Below are positions 1 to 6,979 of a stretch of DNA of 10,329 nt, in pieces. Location of the stretch: the NCBI GenBank assembly GCA_003165855.1, contig PMXH01000344.1, positions 1-10,329 on the forward strand. The letters run 5' to 3'. The position numbers and the translations under genes were made by a program. Within the stretch, counting starts at the first letter, position 1; each line of letters opens with the position of its first letter. The DNA comes from Acidobacteriaceae bacterium. Lineage in GTDB: Bacteria > Acidobacteriota > Terriglobia > Terriglobales > Acidobacteriaceae. Under the pieces are notes generated by a model, which did no database searches, had not been told where the DNA came from, and saw only the letters and a program-made list of their open reading frames with translations.

Positions 1-288
1 TGTTCCAACTGGAACATTTGTACAGGCAATAATGAATGTATAGGTCTGTGTGTACAACCCCAGCCAAGTGACGCTCACTGCAAGAGTTACGAAGGTTGGA
101 AGGCCGCCGGTAAGGATCGAGCGTGAAACCGATGTGGCGCCGGGGTTGAGTGTTGGATGGGAAATCTGCGCGGAGTAGACTCCTATTTCTTGCGCTGAGG
201 ACGCGAAGATGTGGGCAGCTCGCGCATAGGAGCCTGTGGTGGAAGCCGGAAGCTCGAACCCAGCGCGTAAAGCGCATCGATTTTGCGG

Positions 289-338
289 CACTTATGGCAC
301 GCATGAATGCGTGCCCTGATACGAATCACTTATGGCAC
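289..338. repeat. 12-bp direct repeat flanking a perfect 9-bp hairpin
   Basis: The 12-mer CACTTATGGCAC occurs at 289-300 and again at 327-338. Overlapping the end of the first copy is a perfect hairpin, GGCACGCAT at 296-304 and ATGCGTGCC at 307-315, with only two bases between the arms. The arrangement looks like a small mobile palindromic element (REP/MITE-like) or its remnant. That family assignment is inference; only the repeats themselves are seen. Confidence 0.6.
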
Positions 339-339
339 T

Positions 340-359
340 ACGGGCTGATAGGAGCCCGT
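340..359. repeat. 7-bp GC-rich hairpin of the cGGGCT...AGCCCg type
   Basis: ACGGGCT at 340-346 and AGCCCGT at 353-359 form a perfect 7-bp inverted repeat with a 6-base loop. No T-run follows on either strand, so it does not look like a standard intrinsic terminator. The same GGGCT/AGCCC core recurs in the palindrome cluster inside the amidase gene (5383-5438), which suggests one dispersed repeat family with at least two copies in this window. Confidence 0.5.
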
Positions 360-595
360 CGAACTTCCTACAAGCGAACTCATGGTCCGCTTTCAGACCC
401 TTCACCACAAGGGAACACGGCCAGCTAGGCAACTCCCAGGACACTAGCCTTTTTCGCCCAATCGGTTAAGATTTTGAGGCCCTTGCACAGCGGGGTGCGC
501 CATGAAATCCCCTCTTCACTGAGGGAATTGGCAGGTTGTTACGAGGGCAGCCGGCAAGTCCTTGGCATGCACTATCTGAAATCGATATCCAGGTT

Positions 596-610
596 TAACC
601 TTCGAGGTTA
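596..610 (+). promoter_or_regulatory. Small hairpin covering the putative ribosome binding site of the PEGA gene
   Basis: TAACCT at 596-601 and AGGTTA at 605-610 pair perfectly around a three-base loop. The only Shine-Dalgarno-like tetramer upstream of the TTG start at 617 is GAGG at 604-607, and it lies at the loop edge and inside the 3' arm. A competing pairing exists, because GGTT at 592-595 can pair with AACC at 597-600. If formed in the mRNA, the first hairpin would mask the binding site. The structure is seen; a regulatory effect is inference. Confidence 0.3.
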
Positions 611-616
611 GAGCGC

Positions 617-3259
617 TTGGACAAGAGAGGCGAACTGCAAACCCGCACCGAACCGAAAACGCGGCTGGTTGAGCAGGTCAAGATCTATCTGCGTTCGGGC
701 GACTACTCTGGCGCCCTGGATTTGTTGCGAGGCACAGCCGCCGAATTTCCCAACGATGCGGAGCTGTCCGAACTGGAAGAGCTCGCCCGTGATGGCGTTA
801 AGCGCAATGCCGAGGCCAACCGTCTTATCACCGAAAGCCAGGAACTGTTCGCGCAGCAGAAGTCCGGCGAAGCGATTCAGTTATTGCGCGAAGCCTACGA
901 ACTGGATAAGAACAATTCTCTCGCCCGCGCCATTCTGGCCAATGCCCTGGTCGAGCACGCGCAGTCGGTTGTAGAAACGGATTGGCTGGAAGCCGAGACG
1001 CTGACCAATCAGGCGCTCAAGTTGAACCCTGCACATCCCACGGCCAAAGCGATCCGCAGCCTGATCGAAGACCAGAAAAAAACAAGCTCTGTGGAGGATT
1101 GGGTGGCGCGAGCGCGCAAGCTACAGTCCTCCAGCGATCTATTCGCAGCCTTGGCTTGGGTGGCAGAGGGATTGGCGGTTCATCCCGACAATCCCAAGTT
1201 GCTTCAGATGCAGGATGCGATCCAGCGCGACCAGGGCGCTCGGCGGCGCCAGGCCCGCCGCAGCGACGTGGAAGACCTGCGGCGCATGGAGCTTGCAATC
1301 GATGAGGCTGCGGACGTTGCTGCAAAACAAGCATTAGCGGAGCGCATCCAAGGGGTGGCGGCCAAGTATTGGACGGATGGAGAAATCTTATCCGTGGCCA
1401 ATCGCCTTCTGCAGCGGCTGGGATTTGCCTCTCAGGAGAGTTCAACCGCCTCGCCGCACAGCAAGGGTGCGACCGTCATTTTTCACGTCCCGCGCCCCAG
1501 CGCTCCGGAGGCTGCACGCGCCGATAGCAGCCCGATTCTGCCGAGCCCGGTCCCGCCAAGCCCGGTTTTGCCCGCAAACGTTCCGACCGCTATTGTTCCG
1601 CCCAGCAAAATTCCGCCCAGCACTGTGCCGCCCGACATAGTCCCGACCACTCGGCCAGAGCCGCAACTGCCCCAGCCACAAGCTGCCACCGTTCCCGCCG
1701 GCGAGCCTTCCGCTCCGGCGGCCGAAGTCACATCCCTATCATTCGAGCCAAAACAGCCTACGAGGTCGAACTCCACAACGCTGATCCTCGTCTCCGCCGC
1801 CGCGATAATCCTGGTGGCAGCGACCTTCTTCTTCACGCGAAAACATTATGCTCCGCCAGTAGCGAACAGCTCCTCAGCGGCTCCCATCGTCGCTGCTCCC
1901 GCCGCCTCCGCTCCGGTCTCGGTTCCCAGCGTCTCCAGTCCGGCCGTCTCCGCGCCCGCACAAACAATACCCGCACCATCTCTGCCTGCTTCTTCTTCAA
2001 CCACCGCCGCCGGAAAAGTCACGGTCGATGATCAGCCGCCCGCGGACTTTGGTCACAACCTGGGCACGCTGCTTGTCGTTGCCGGTCAAGACGACGCAAG
2101 CGTTTTTCTCAACGGAAAACTTCAAGGGCAAGTCACTCAAGCCGGGAAGTTGCGCCTGCCGAATCTCGAGCTCAAGGACTACGTTGTACAAGTCTCCAGG
2201 AGCGGCTTTCAGGATCCTCCGCCGCAGAAGATCCGCATTCGCAAGGGCGAACAGGCCAAGCTTGTCTTTAGCCTGCAGCCGCGGAACCTGCAACCGCAGA
2301 ACCTCCAACCGCAGCCTCGCCTGGCCTCGCTGGCCATCCACGGCGGCGTTCCCGAAACCACGGTTCTCGTCGATCAAACTCTCGTCGGCACCATTCAGCC
2401 CGATGGCTCGCTTTCCGTTTCAACCGTCAATCCCGGAGACCATGGCGTCGAACTGCGCAAAGACGGATTCAAGCCCCGGGAGTTCAAGAAACACTTCGTT
2501 GTGGGCGAAACCATTTCTCTCGCCGCTGCGGACGCCGCGCTGGAAGCCGCACCGGAATCCTCGCTGGGCGAATTGAAAATTACCTTTGCCCCCGCCGATG
2601 CAACGGTTGCAATCGCGAAAGGTGGGCTGCTGAAAATGGTGAGCAGTGGTGTGCCGCTCAATCTTGCCGCCGGTACCTACACGCTTACTGCGCGAACCGC
2701 CGAAAAGTTCACGCGCACGTCCACGCTCGAAGTGGTAGCTGGTCAATCCAAGGCTTTGGATTTGACTCTCGCGCCGAGCGGGATGTCGAAGTGGGATGAT
2801 CCTGCCGCTTGGAAGCATGAGGGAGATTCTTTCACTCGCAAAGGCGGGGACTTCGTCCTATACGGGGTCGTTCCCTCGGGCACATTTGTCTTCTCCGCGA
2901 TGGTCACGAAGGGTCACCTCTTGCAATGGGTGCTCAACTACAGCGACCCCAAGAACTACGTCCTCTTCCAAATGGACGACAATAACTTCTACCGAACCGT
3001 CATTCGCAACGGGGAGAAAACGGACGAGATCATAGTTCCCGATAAAGGCGACAAGAAAAGCTTCCGCACGCTTCAAATCCGCGTAAGCCCCACGGAGCTT
3101 GTCCACCAGATCAAGCACGGTGACCATTGGACCGTCCTGGATCGCTGGACGCAGCCTGGCACCAATCTCAGCCTGGGCAAGTTTGGCTTCTACATACCTG
3201 GCAACGACCAAGTGGCGCTCTCCAGCTTCGCCCACTACGTTGACCTGAACATCCGCTAG
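617..3259 (+). CDS. TPR / transmembrane / triple-PEGA / LamG-like envelope protein
   Basis: This 880-residue protein has a clear modular order. Residues 15-200 are helical and TPR-like (for example QKSGEAIQLLREAYELD at 81-97). Residues 290-356 are rich in proline. A single membrane segment lies at 387-406 and an Ala/Ser/Pro linker at 411-465. Three PEGA-like beta modules follow at about 484-554, 569-638 and 651-719; the first has the typical 'VFLNGKLQG...GFQ' core. The last 160 residues (723-880) resemble a concanavalin/LamG-like sandwich. PEGA modules usually sit on the outer side of the membrane and may bind cell-surface polymers, so I infer a cytoplasmic TPR end and an outward C-terminal half. 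There is no kinase domain, although PEGA repeats often occur on acidobacterial kinases. The start is TTG at 617; an in-frame TAA lies at 596-598 and no earlier ATG exists. The product is a structural or binding protein of unknown partner. Confidence 0.9.
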   Translation: MDKRGELQTRTEPKTRLVEQVKIYLRSGDYSGALDLLRGTAAEFPNDAELSELEELARDGVKRNAEANRLITESQELFAQQKSGEAIQLLREAYELDKNNSLARAILANALVEHAQSVVETDWLEAETLTNQALKLNPAHPTAKAIRSLIEDQKKTSSVEDWVARARKLQSSSDLFAALAWVAEGLAVHPDNPKLLQMQDAIQRDQGARRRQARRSDVEDLRRMELAIDEAADVAAKQALAERIQGVAAKYWTDGEILSVANRLLQRLGFASQESSTASPHSKGATVIFHVPRPSAPEAARADSSPILPSPVPPSPVLPANVPTAIVPPSKIPPSTVPPDIVPTTRPEPQLPQPQAATVPAGEPSAPAAEVTSLSFEPKQPTRSNSTTLILVSAAAIILVAATFFFTRKHYAPPVANSSSAAPIVAAPAASAPVSVPSVSSPAVSAPAQTIPAPSLPASSSTTAAGKVTVDDQPPADFGHNLGTLLVVAGQDDASVFLNGKLQGQVTQAGKLRLPNLELKDYVVQVSRSGFQDPPPQKIRIRKGEQAKLVFSLQPRNLQPQNLQPQPRLASLAIHGGVPETTVLVDQTLVGTIQPDGSLSVSTVNPGDHGVELRKDGFKPREFKKHFVVGETISLAAADAALEAAPESSLGELKITFAPADATVAIAKGGLLKMVSSGVPLNLAAGTYTLTARTAEKFTRTSTLEVVAGQSKALDLTLAPSGMSKWDDPAAWKHEGDSFTRKGGDFVLYGVVPSGTFVFSAMVTKGHLLQWVLNYSDPKNYVLFQMDDNNFYRTVIRNGEKTDEIIVPDKGDKKSFRTLQIRVSPTELVHQIKHGDHWTVLDRWTQPGTNLSLGKFGFYIPGNDQVALSSFAHYVDLNIR
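1529..1648 (+). repeat. 15-bp coding array: eight proline-rich pentapeptides
   Basis: Residues 305-344 of the PEGA protein fall into eight consecutive five-residue units: SPILP, SPVPP, SPVLP, ANVPT, AIVPP, SKIPP, STVPP and DIVPT. At DNA level this is a degenerate 15-bp period built around a CCG/CCC pair. The array forms a stiff proline-rich spacer between the TPR part and the membrane segment. Confidence 0.7.
2270..2314 (+). repeat. 15-bp coding array between two PEGA modules
   Basis: Two near-identical 15-bp units at 2285-2299 and 2300-2314 each encode NLQPQ and differ at one base. A more diverged unit precedes them at 2270-2284 (SLQPR). The array makes up the short linker between the first and second PEGA modules. 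Confidence 0.7.
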
Positions 3260-3281
3260 CAGCATAGGCCGCGCGAAACGG

Positions 3282-3881
3282 CTACTGGCTTGACTGCAGT
3301 TGCGAGGTTAGGCGGTTGATGGCGGAAACGTCGAAGAAGGCGGATAGGTCGGCGTGGCCGGCCAGGGTGTCGCGCTGCTTGCCTTCCACCAGGATTTTCA
3401 CTTTGAGAATGCCGGGGATGTTGGCGGAGAGGGTCTGGATCATCGACGCGACGGTGAGTTCTTCGGTGAGCACGCCGGAGCGATGACCGTCGGCGAAGGC
3501 GGCGTTGAGGTCGATGACGGCGAGGCCGGGATCGACCAGGTAGACGCTGCGGATGTCGGAGCCGGGCGGCAACGGGTGAGGCGAGGACTTGTCGAGGTAG
3601 AGAGCGATGAGGGAGCGGAGCAATTCTTCGGCACGCTGTTGGCGAACCGAAGGCAGTGGAATCTGAGCGGTCTGGGCGTGGAGCACGCCGTCATCGTCAT
3701 AAGCGACATACAGGGTTACTTGCTCGGTGGGTCCGGCGACGGGAGCTACGACGGGACGGGTGTCGACGGAGGCGGCAGGTTCGGCGGCGGCGCGTCCGCG
3801 CATGCGCCACGCATAGAGGCTCATGCCCAACACGGCCAGCACGAGCACCGAAACCGCAATGTAGAGATGGCGTGGAATCAT
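3282..3881 (-). CDS. Membrane-anchored GerMN-domain protein
   Basis: From ATG at 3881 this gives 199 residues. A TTG five codons upstream (3896) is an alternative, but neither start has a visible Shine-Dalgarno. An N-terminal membrane anchor or uncleaved signal lies at about residues 6-24, then an Ala/Pro-rich spacer. A GerMN domain runs from about 53 to 180, recognisable by 'PLPPGSDIRSVYLVDPGLAVIDL', 'GVLTEELTVASMIQTL' and 'VKILVEGK'. GerMN is named from Bacillus GerM and lipoprotein LpqB and is thought to act at the peptidoglycan or envelope; its biochemical role is not settled. The gene follows the amidase on the same strand, which fits an envelope function. The interval between them is entirely an inverted repeat ending two bases before this ATG. 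It converges with the PEGA gene, leaving a 22-bp gap. Confidence 0.88.
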   Translation of the reverse strand: MIPRHLYIAVSVLVLAVLGMSLYAWRMRGRAAAEPAASVDTRPVVAPVAGPTEQVTLYVAYDDDGVLHAQTAQIPLPSVRQQRAEELLRSLIALYLDKSSPHPLPPGSDIRSVYLVDPGLAVIDLNAAFADGHRSGVLTEELTVASMIQTLSANIPGILKVKILVEGKQRDTLAGHADLSAFFDVSAINRLTSQLQSSQ

Positions 3882-3883
3882 GA

Positions 3884-3981
3884 GGGAATTTAGCAATTGG
3901 GAAATTGAGTAATTTTGTAATTCATGAAGCCCAAGGATTCTAAATTACCCAATTACTAAATTACCAAATTGTTAAATTCCC
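3884..3981. repeat. AT-rich 8-bp-phased inverted repeat filling an intergenic gap
   Basis: The left arm (3884-3923) and right arm (3942-3981) match as an inverted repeat at 33 of 40 positions, with about 18 bases between them. Within each arm AATT recurs exactly every 8 bp: at 3887, 3895, 3903, 3911 and 3919, and at 3943, 3951, 3959, 3967 and 3975. The step across the loop (3919 to 3943) is 24 bp, so the phase is kept. The right arm reads as units like TAAATTAC, the left arm as units like GTAATTGA. The repeat begins directly after the amidase TAA and ends two bases before the GerMN ATG. In the minus-strand transcript it would fold into a long hairpin that could end or attenuate transcription, or shelter the GerMN start; these roles are inference. 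Confidence 0.9.
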
Positions 3982-5472
3982 TTATGGGGCGGCTCCGAGT
4001 TGGGCGCGAATGGCGACGATTCCGTTGGCGACGGCGGTGGTTATGAGTTGCTGGTAGTCAGGCGAGGTGAGTTGCGAGAGATCGGAGGCGGACGGAGCCA
4101 CCTCGACGGCGATGGCCGCGGTGACAATGTTATTCAGGGGGCGGAGTGGCGCGGTGAGAGTGCGGACGGCGATCTGCTGCTTTCTCAATTCCGTGGCTAC
4201 ACTGGCGGCTACGGCTTGACTTAGAGTGATGGAGGATTGCTGAGCGGTAGTCCAGGAGCGGAATGGGCCGCGGTCGTCCTCGCTCGTGTAGGGAAGGAGC
4301 GCGGTGTAAAGGCGAACGCCGTGGCCGTTAGAGGCGGCATGCAGGGCGACGTAGACGGCGGCGTGAGTGGTGTTGGTGAAAAAGGCGCGCTCGTCGAGGG
4401 AGAGGTTCGCGTCGGAATCGCGGAGGACGAGGGTGGAGATGCCGCGATTCTCAAGTTCCTGGCGCAGACGGCGAGCGAAGGCGACGGTGACGTCTTTCTC
4501 GGCGAGCGTGTTGCTGAGAGCTTCGCCACGGTCGTTGCCGCCGTGGCTGGCGTCGACTATAGCGAAATAACGGCGCGGGATGGAAGCCGACTGATTGGCT
4601 GCCGGCTCTTGGGGGGCAGGATTACTGGGCGCTGGAACGGCGGTTGCTGAGGTTTGAGACTTTGCGGGAGAAAGAGTGATGGTGCGGCCGTCATTACTAA
4701 AGCTGGCCATGAGTGGGACGGTGCCGCTGACGGTGATCTGGGCGGTGCCATTGCTTTCGGAATAAGTGGCGGAAGGAATGGTCTTGCTGCCGAAAGTGAG
4801 AGTCGGAGACGCTGGCGAGGTCAGCGGCTCGCGGCTGAAGGTCAAGCGCAGGTGGCCGGGTTCGGTAGCGACGGAGGGATTGACCGGCGAGGTGAAGTGA
4901 AAGATGAGCTGCGAAGGATCGTCCAGGGCCACCGAAGCGGTGAAGTGGGTGGCGATGCTGCCGATGAAAAGACGTCCGGACTCTTCGTGCAGCGTTGCGG
5001 GGCCACCCAGGAAGCGAGGCAGCAGGGAACCGAGGGAAGCAAGCGGAACCAGGCCGCGTCCGTTCTCGATGAGGAACTTTGCGGAGAGGTCGGCGTCGCG
5101 TCCCTGGATGCGGGCGTGGTTCTTGCCGACGGTGAAGTCTCCGAGAATGTTGTTGTAGTGGATGCGCCAGCGCGGAGGATCGGATTTTGCACTAACCGTG
5201 CCGAGGGGATCGAGTAGTTCCAACAGGCCGACGTAATCATGGCCCTGGCGCTGCACGATGGGCAGAGAATAGTTGGCAGCGGTGGAGTAGATGGAGAGAT
5301 GCTTCTCGGGGGGTGTGGCGGAAACGAGCAAGACGGCGAAAGAGAAGAGGATGCACAGGGATAAGAACTCCAAGCCGTTTGGAGCCCGGCGGCGGACCGC
5401 CGGGCTGAGCCCGGCCAGACAGCCGAGGGCGGCTGTCTCCACACGAGCAAAGGCTTCTCTAATCGAGGGCAT
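3982..5472 (-). CDS. N-acetylmuramoyl-L-alanine amidase (Amidase_3) with a copper-amine-oxidase-N-like domain
   Basis: This 496-residue zinc amidase should cleave the bond between MurNAc and L-alanine of peptidoglycan in the periplasm. The Amidase_3 domain is at about 302-492. Expected zinc ligands are H310 (in VDASHGGNDRGE), E325 (LAEKDV) and H378 (YVALHAAS); the catalytic glutamate is probably E457 (IAVEVAPS). The usual D-P-G-H around the first ligand is D-A-S-H here, but the ligands are kept. Residues 60-170 resemble a copper-amine-oxidase N-terminal (stalk-type) domain, and 175-268 an AMIN-like beta domain. A hydrophobic signal lies at about 35-51. The first 31 residues are unusual, because residues 12-30 are encoded by a GC-rich palindrome cluster; a TTG at 5373 (residue 34) would give a protein that starts at the signal sequence. 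The ATG at 5472 overlaps the end of the DUF1015 gene by 14 bp, suggesting translational coupling. Confidence 0.9.
   Translation of the reverse strand: MPSIREAFARVETAALGCLAGLSPAVRRRAPNGLEFLSLCILFSFAVLLVSATPPEKHLSIYSTAANYSLPIVQRQGHDYVGLLELLDPLGTVSAKSDPPRWRIHYNNILGDFTVGKNHARIQGRDADLSAKFLIENGRGLVPLASLGSLLPRFLGGPATLHEESGRLFIGSIATHFTASVALDDPSQLIFHFTSPVNPSVATEPGHLRLTFSREPLTSPASPTLTFGSKTIPSATYSESNGTAQITVSGTVPLMASFSNDGRTITLSPAKSQTSATAVPAPSNPAPQEPAANQSASIPRRYFAIVDASHGGNDRGEALSNTLAEKDVTVAFARRLRQELENRGISTLVLRDSDANLSLDERAFFTNTTHAAVYVALHAASNGHGVRLYTALLPYTSEDDRGPFRSWTTAQQSSITLSQAVAASVATELRKQQIAVRTLTAPLRPLNNIVTAAIAVEVAPSASDLSQLTSPDYQQLITTAVANGIVAIRAQLGAAP
5383..5438. repeat. GC-rich cluster of overlapping palindromes inside the amidase 5' end
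   Basis: A perfect 10-bp stem (AGCCCGGCGG at 5383-5392, CCGCCGGGCT at 5397-5406, 4-base loop) is followed by a perfect 9-bp stem (AGACAGCCG at 5417-5425, CGGCTGTCT at 5430-5438, 4-base loop). A third palindrome, GCCGGGCT-G-AGCCCGGC at 5399-5415, bridges them. Three packed palindromes in 56 bp look like a REP-type dispersed element. The cluster is translated as residues 12-30 of the amidase if the ATG at 5472 is used, ahead of the signal sequence. Confidence 0.75.
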
Positions 5473-6808
5473 AGACCGTCAGTCCGGTGAGGAGCTTGGG
5501 GTAGAAGTCGGTGGACTTCTGGGGCATGACTTCGCCGGCGAAGGCAATGTCGCGGACCTGCGACATGCGGCAGGGATTCATTAAGAAAGCAATATTGGCG
5601 CGCGGGCCGCTTGCGCCGCGTACTAACGACAAGGCCTCCGCGGCGTCCCGGACGTAGGAGATGTTCTGCTGATTACGGATGGATTCTTCGGAGAGGTTCA
5701 ATACCTTTTCCAGTAAACACTTGTGCAGTTGCACGACGTCGAGGGCCTGCTGGCGAAGGGATAGGCCGGCGAATATTTGCGGGGTGTTGGGATTGGGGTG
5801 GTGCAACAAGAAGGCGCGGTTGGCAGTTACGGCGAGGATGGTGGTTCCAGCGCGTCCGGACTCGCGGAGGATGGCGGTGGCGCGGGGCGCGTCAAGGGAG
5901 GGATCTACCTCGTCAATGTCGAAATAAGTGCGGGCGGAATTGCGGAAGGCGTCTTCTGAAAAGGAGCTCAGACCGTAAACGACTCGATGCGTAGGCAGGA
6001 TGCGCAGAGCGGGGCTGTTCATGTTCACGAAAGTCATCATGACGAACTCGTAGGGGGATGCGCCGGGAGAGGATTGGGCGTTGGAAGAATCGGCGGCGCG
6101 GCGTTCGTTGCGGTAGGTGAGGGCGGTTTCGTAACGGTGGTGGCCGTCGGCGATGATGAACTTCTTGTCGTTCATGGCGGTGCGGACGGAATCGATCAGA
6201 AGCGGATCGGAAACTTGCCAGACGCGATGAACGACGCCGTACTCATCTTTTATCGTGATATCCGGGACTGTAATGGCGGGATCGGCGGGAGTGGAAAGAA
6301 GAGATTCGATTGCTCCGGAATCCTCATAAAGCATGAAAATCTGGCCGAAGTGGGCGCGGGTGGCGCGCAGCAGATCGAGGCGGTCGGCTTTGGGCTTGGC
6401 CAGGGTTTGTTCGTGGCGGAAGACAACGCCAGCGGAGTAGTCTTCGATGCGTCCGAGGCCGATGAAGCCCCGGCGCTCGAGTTCGGTAGTTGAGCCGTCT
6501 TTGGCAGAATTGGGAAGAGTGAAGCGCTGAGAATATGCGTATAAGGATGGAAGGGAATCCTGGCGGAGGATGCCTTGCTGGCGCCAGTCGCGGAAGTGAG
6601 CCGCAGCGCGGGAATATACATTGTTCGCCGGATGGTCACTTTCCTCGCGGCGACCAAGAATTACGCGGACGAGGTTGTAGGGGCTGGCCGCGTAGTAGTG
6701 ATCCTGCAAAGCGGGAGTGATCTTGTCGTAAGGTTGGGTGACGACCTGGGCAGGGGATACCTGCTGGGGATCGTAGCGAAAAGCGCGAAAGGGTTGAATG
6801 TCAGCCAT
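5459..6808 (-). CDS. DUF1015 family protein
   Basis: From ATG at 6808 this gives 449 residues beginning MADIQPFRAFRYDP, the usual opening of DUF1015 proteins; a TTG seven codons upstream (6829) is less likely. Family hallmarks are VVTQPYDKI at about 22-30, HEQTLAKPKADRLDLLRAT at 132-150, ADGHHRYETA at 220-229, and a C-terminal stretch with AGEVMPQKSTDFYPKLLTGL. Length and motif order match a full-length member. I see no signal peptide or membrane segment, so it should be cytoplasmic. The molecular function of the family is not established; the conserved DGHHR motif suggests a catalytic or metal-binding site, which is inference. It is the first gene of the minus-strand cluster and its last codons overlap the amidase start. 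Confidence 0.92.
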   Translation of the reverse strand: MADIQPFRAFRYDPQQVSPAQVVTQPYDKITPALQDHYYAASPYNLVRVILGRREESDHPANNVYSRAAAHFRDWRQQGILRQDSLPSLYAYSQRFTLPNSAKDGSTTELERRGFIGLGRIEDYSAGVVFRHEQTLAKPKADRLDLLRATRAHFGQIFMLYEDSGAIESLLSTPADPAITVPDITIKDEYGVVHRVWQVSDPLLIDSVRTAMNDKKFIIADGHHRYETALTYRNERRAADSSNAQSSPGASPYEFVMMTFVNMNSPALRILPTHRVVYGLSSFSEDAFRNSARTYFDIDEVDPSLDAPRATAILRESGRAGTTILAVTANRAFLLHHPNPNTPQIFAGLSLRQQALDVVQLHKCLLEKVLNLSEESIRNQQNISYVRDAAEALSLVRGASGPRANIAFLMNPCRMSQVRDIAFAGEVMPQKSTDFYPKLLTGLTVYALD

Positions 6809-6819
6809 GGAGAGCTTTG

Positions 6820-6848
6820 ATTGTAGCAAGATGGCTGCGGGAGCTCAG
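6820..6848 (-). promoter_or_regulatory. Possible promoter of the DUF1015-amidase-GerMN cluster
   Basis: On the minus strand TACAAT (6825-6820) is a good -10 match. It is preceded, 17 bases upstream, by CTGAGC (6848-6843), a weak -35 matching only the central TGA. Transcription would begin about four bases before the ATG at 6808, so the mRNA would be nearly leaderless, which agrees with the lack of a Shine-Dalgarno in front of this gene. Confidence 0.3.
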
Positions 6849-6902
6849 TTTGGCGGTCACCGGAGAGGACTGAATTGCCCGAAATGGAGCGCCCATTCTC
6901 GC

Positions 6903-6922
6903 TTGTCACCAAGATTTGACAA
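6903..6922. promoter_or_regulatory. Inverted repeat in the divergent promoter region (possible operator)
   Basis: TTGTCA at 6903-6908 and TGACAA at 6917-6922 form a perfect 6-bp dyad with an 8-base spacer. It lies between the divergently read DUF1015 gene and the first vWA gene, about 31 bp upstream of the vWA -10 element. Dyads of this size often bind dimeric regulators. The half sites also resemble -35 hexamers, so part of the match may be promoter-like sequence. No regulator gene is present in the window. Confidence 0.35.
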
Positions 6923-6950
6923 AATAATCGCGGTCTGCTGAGCAAAGCTG

Positions 6951-6976
6951 TGATACTATCGCGGCCAATCGAGGTG
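6951..6976 (+). promoter_or_regulatory. Extended -10 promoter and ribosome binding site of the first vWA gene
   Basis: TGATACTAT at 6951-6959 is an extended -10 element (TG, one base, TACTAT). No good -35 sits 16-18 bases upstream, which is tolerated at extended -10 promoters. A Shine-Dalgarno, GAGGTG at 6971-6976, lies three bases before the ATG at 6980. If transcription starts near 6966, the upstream GTG at 6950 cannot be used, so this element fixes the start codon at 6980. Confidence 0.5.
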
Positions 6977-6979
6977 CTT

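Larger units (their letters stand above)
1..616. other. Gene-poor region with short inverted and direct repeats
   Basis: No coding region here can be supported. A 92-codon plus frame exists at 150-428, but its product is arginine-rich with no recognisable domain, and it runs straight through two hairpins. A minus-strand frame is open from 291 to the left edge, and a plus frame ends at a TAG at 41-43. Either could be the end of a neighbouring gene, but neither is long enough to judge. What the stretch visibly holds is a repeated 12-mer, two perfect hairpins (296-315 and 340-359) and, at its right end, a small palindrome in front of the next gene. It is best read as intergenic or decayed sequence. 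Confidence 0.5.

Noticed and set aside
150..428. Plus-strand 92-codon open frame
   Set aside because: The product is arginine-rich with no domain, there is no ribosome binding site, and it passes through two palindromes and a repeated 12-mer.
617..3259. PEGA protein as a serine/threonine kinase
   Set aside because: PEGA modules often accompany acidobacterial kinases, but no glycine-rich loop, HRD or DFG motif is present and the N-terminal part is TPR-like.
3265..3284. Bidirectional terminator between the convergent PEGA and GerMN genes
   Set aside because: TAGGCCG and CGGCTA can pair only with a bulge, the stem is short, and no T-run follows on either strand.
3354..3893. Long plus-strand frame antisense to the GerMN gene
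   Set aside because: The glycine/valine/arginine-rich translation is typical of the reverse strand of a GC-rich gene; the opposite strand carries a recognised domain.
3884..3981. AT-rich repeat as a replication origin or CRISPR leader
   Set aside because: No DnaA-box-like sequences, replication genes or spacer pattern are seen; it is an inverted array between two co-directional genes.
4237..5217. Long plus-strand frames antisense to the amidase
   Set aside because: They mirror the amidase coding sequence, whose metal ligands are intact; the antisense products have no recognisable motif.
5987..6493. 168-codon plus-strand frame antisense to the DUF1015 gene
   Set aside because: It is a shadow of the DUF1015 frame; the glycine/valine-rich product has no domain.
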